NCBI GenBank assembly: GCA_009783395.1
Contig: WRHA01000283.1
Location: forward strand, 1-5,986
DNA length: 5,986 nt
Direction: 5' to 3'
Source of the DNA: Defluviitaleaceae bacterium
GTDB lineage: Bacteria > Bacillota > Clostridia > Lachnospirales > WQUN01
Shown here: in pieces, positions 5,693-5,986 of the stretch
How the letters are laid out: the number at the start of each line of letters is the position of its first letter
Numbering within the stretch: the first letter of the stretch is position 1
Made by a program: the position numbers and the translations under genes
The notes under the pieces: generated by a model
What the model was told of the DNA's origin: nothing
The model's database searches: none
What the model saw: only the letters and a program-made list of their open reading frames with translations

Positions 5693-5986
5693 TCTGCACG
5701 CGGCCCCAAAAAAATCGTCTCATCAAATTCTGCGAAAAAAACATCTCGAATTACACCGGGCAAAAGGTCGCGGTCGGGATCGATAAATCCGGGACGGTCG
5801 CCGATTGTCATACTGAGGCTTCTTATCGGCATTTCGAAGGTTGTCACACTGTCCATGTTCATATTTCTCACGTACGGCATGTATCGTATAATCGACAGCC
5901 CCACGTTTGTGTTTGTTTCCTCCAAGGCAATACGAAGCAGTTCGACCGGGTCGTTCATAAGGGCTTCACGCGTCAGGGTTTGACGG
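5689..5986 (-). CDS. C-terminal part of a probable LytR-CpsA-Psr (LCP) family protein (5' end outside window)
   Basis: The frame is open to the right edge, with nine further codons (RQTLTREAL) before the first in-window Met at 5958, so that Met is not the likely start. About 98 residues are visible. RQTLTREALM, ETNTNVGLSI, MPYVRNMNMDSVTTFEMP and FIDPDRDLLPGVIRDVFF follow the pattern of the C-terminal end of LCP domains: an RQ-containing helix, a TN-containing helix start, then an xLPG-like strand and a final helix. LCP proteins are membrane-anchored enzymes that attach polymers to peptidoglycan. The conserved Arg/Asp catalytic part would lie outside the window, so the assignment is tentative. 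The protein ends in LGPRAE and its TGA overlaps the regulator's GTG start, suggesting co-translation. Confidence 0.5.
   Translation of the reverse strand, partial: RQTLTREALMNDPVELLRIALEETNTNVGLSIIRYMPYVRNMNMDSVTTFEMPIRSLSMTIGDRPGFIDPDRDLLPGVIRDVFFAEFDETIFLGPRAE

Noticed and set aside
1..5986. CRISPR array, insertion sequence, tRNA or phage attachment site
   Set aside because: I found no regularly spaced repeats, transposase, terminal inverted repeats flanking a gene, or tRNA-like fold. The only long palindrome lies inside mutL.

Overview
The window looks like chromosomal DNA of a bacterium with mid-range GC content, most likely from the Bacillota (Firmicutes). The basis is family resemblance, not a marker gene. 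The histidine-kinase domain, the apparent VanY-type carboxypeptidase segment, the GntR/MocR regulator and the probable LytR-CpsA-Psr (LCP) cell-wall protein are all familiar in Clostridia and Negativicutes. MutL carries a nicking-endonuclease domain, as expected for a species without MutH. The affiliation is an inference; no rRNA or tRNA gene is present.

Layout. Positions 1-190 are non-coding: a terminator-like hairpin at the left edge, then an AT-rich promoter region with three in-phase 11-bp repeats and a TAATAT -10 box. One plus-strand gene follows (191-1075). Its N-terminal half resembles the membrane anchor and the first part of a VanY/M15 D,D-carboxypeptidase. It then continues in frame into the C-terminal ATPase half of a sensor histidine kinase. 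Neither enzyme is complete, so it looks like a deletion fusion, an unusual new protein, or an assembly join.

The rest, 1072-5986, is a tightly packed minus-strand operon. In transcription order (right to left) it holds the 3' end of a probable LCP-family gene, a MocR-type regulator (GntR helix-turn-helix plus aminotransferase-fold domain), a CheB-like methylesterase, a GNAT acetyltransferase and mutL. Junctions are a 4-nt overlap (GTGA), a 15-nt gap, a 1-nt overlap (TGATG) and a 2-nt gap, so translational coupling is likely. The functions are mixed (envelope, regulation, chemotaxis, acetylation, mismatch repair), so shared transcription rather than a single pathway is the safest reading.

The plus-strand gene and mutL converge and overlap by 4 nt at their stop codons, with no terminator between them. 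The most unusual DNA structure is a perfect inverted repeat with 18-nt arms inside the mutL linker. Read on the plus strand it is followed by six T residues and so resembles an intrinsic terminator for antisense transcription. Two regulatory domains look degenerate at their ligand or phosphorylation sites: the aminotransferase domain of the MocR protein and the receiver-like domain of the CheB protein. I see no CRISPR array, insertion sequence or defined defence system.
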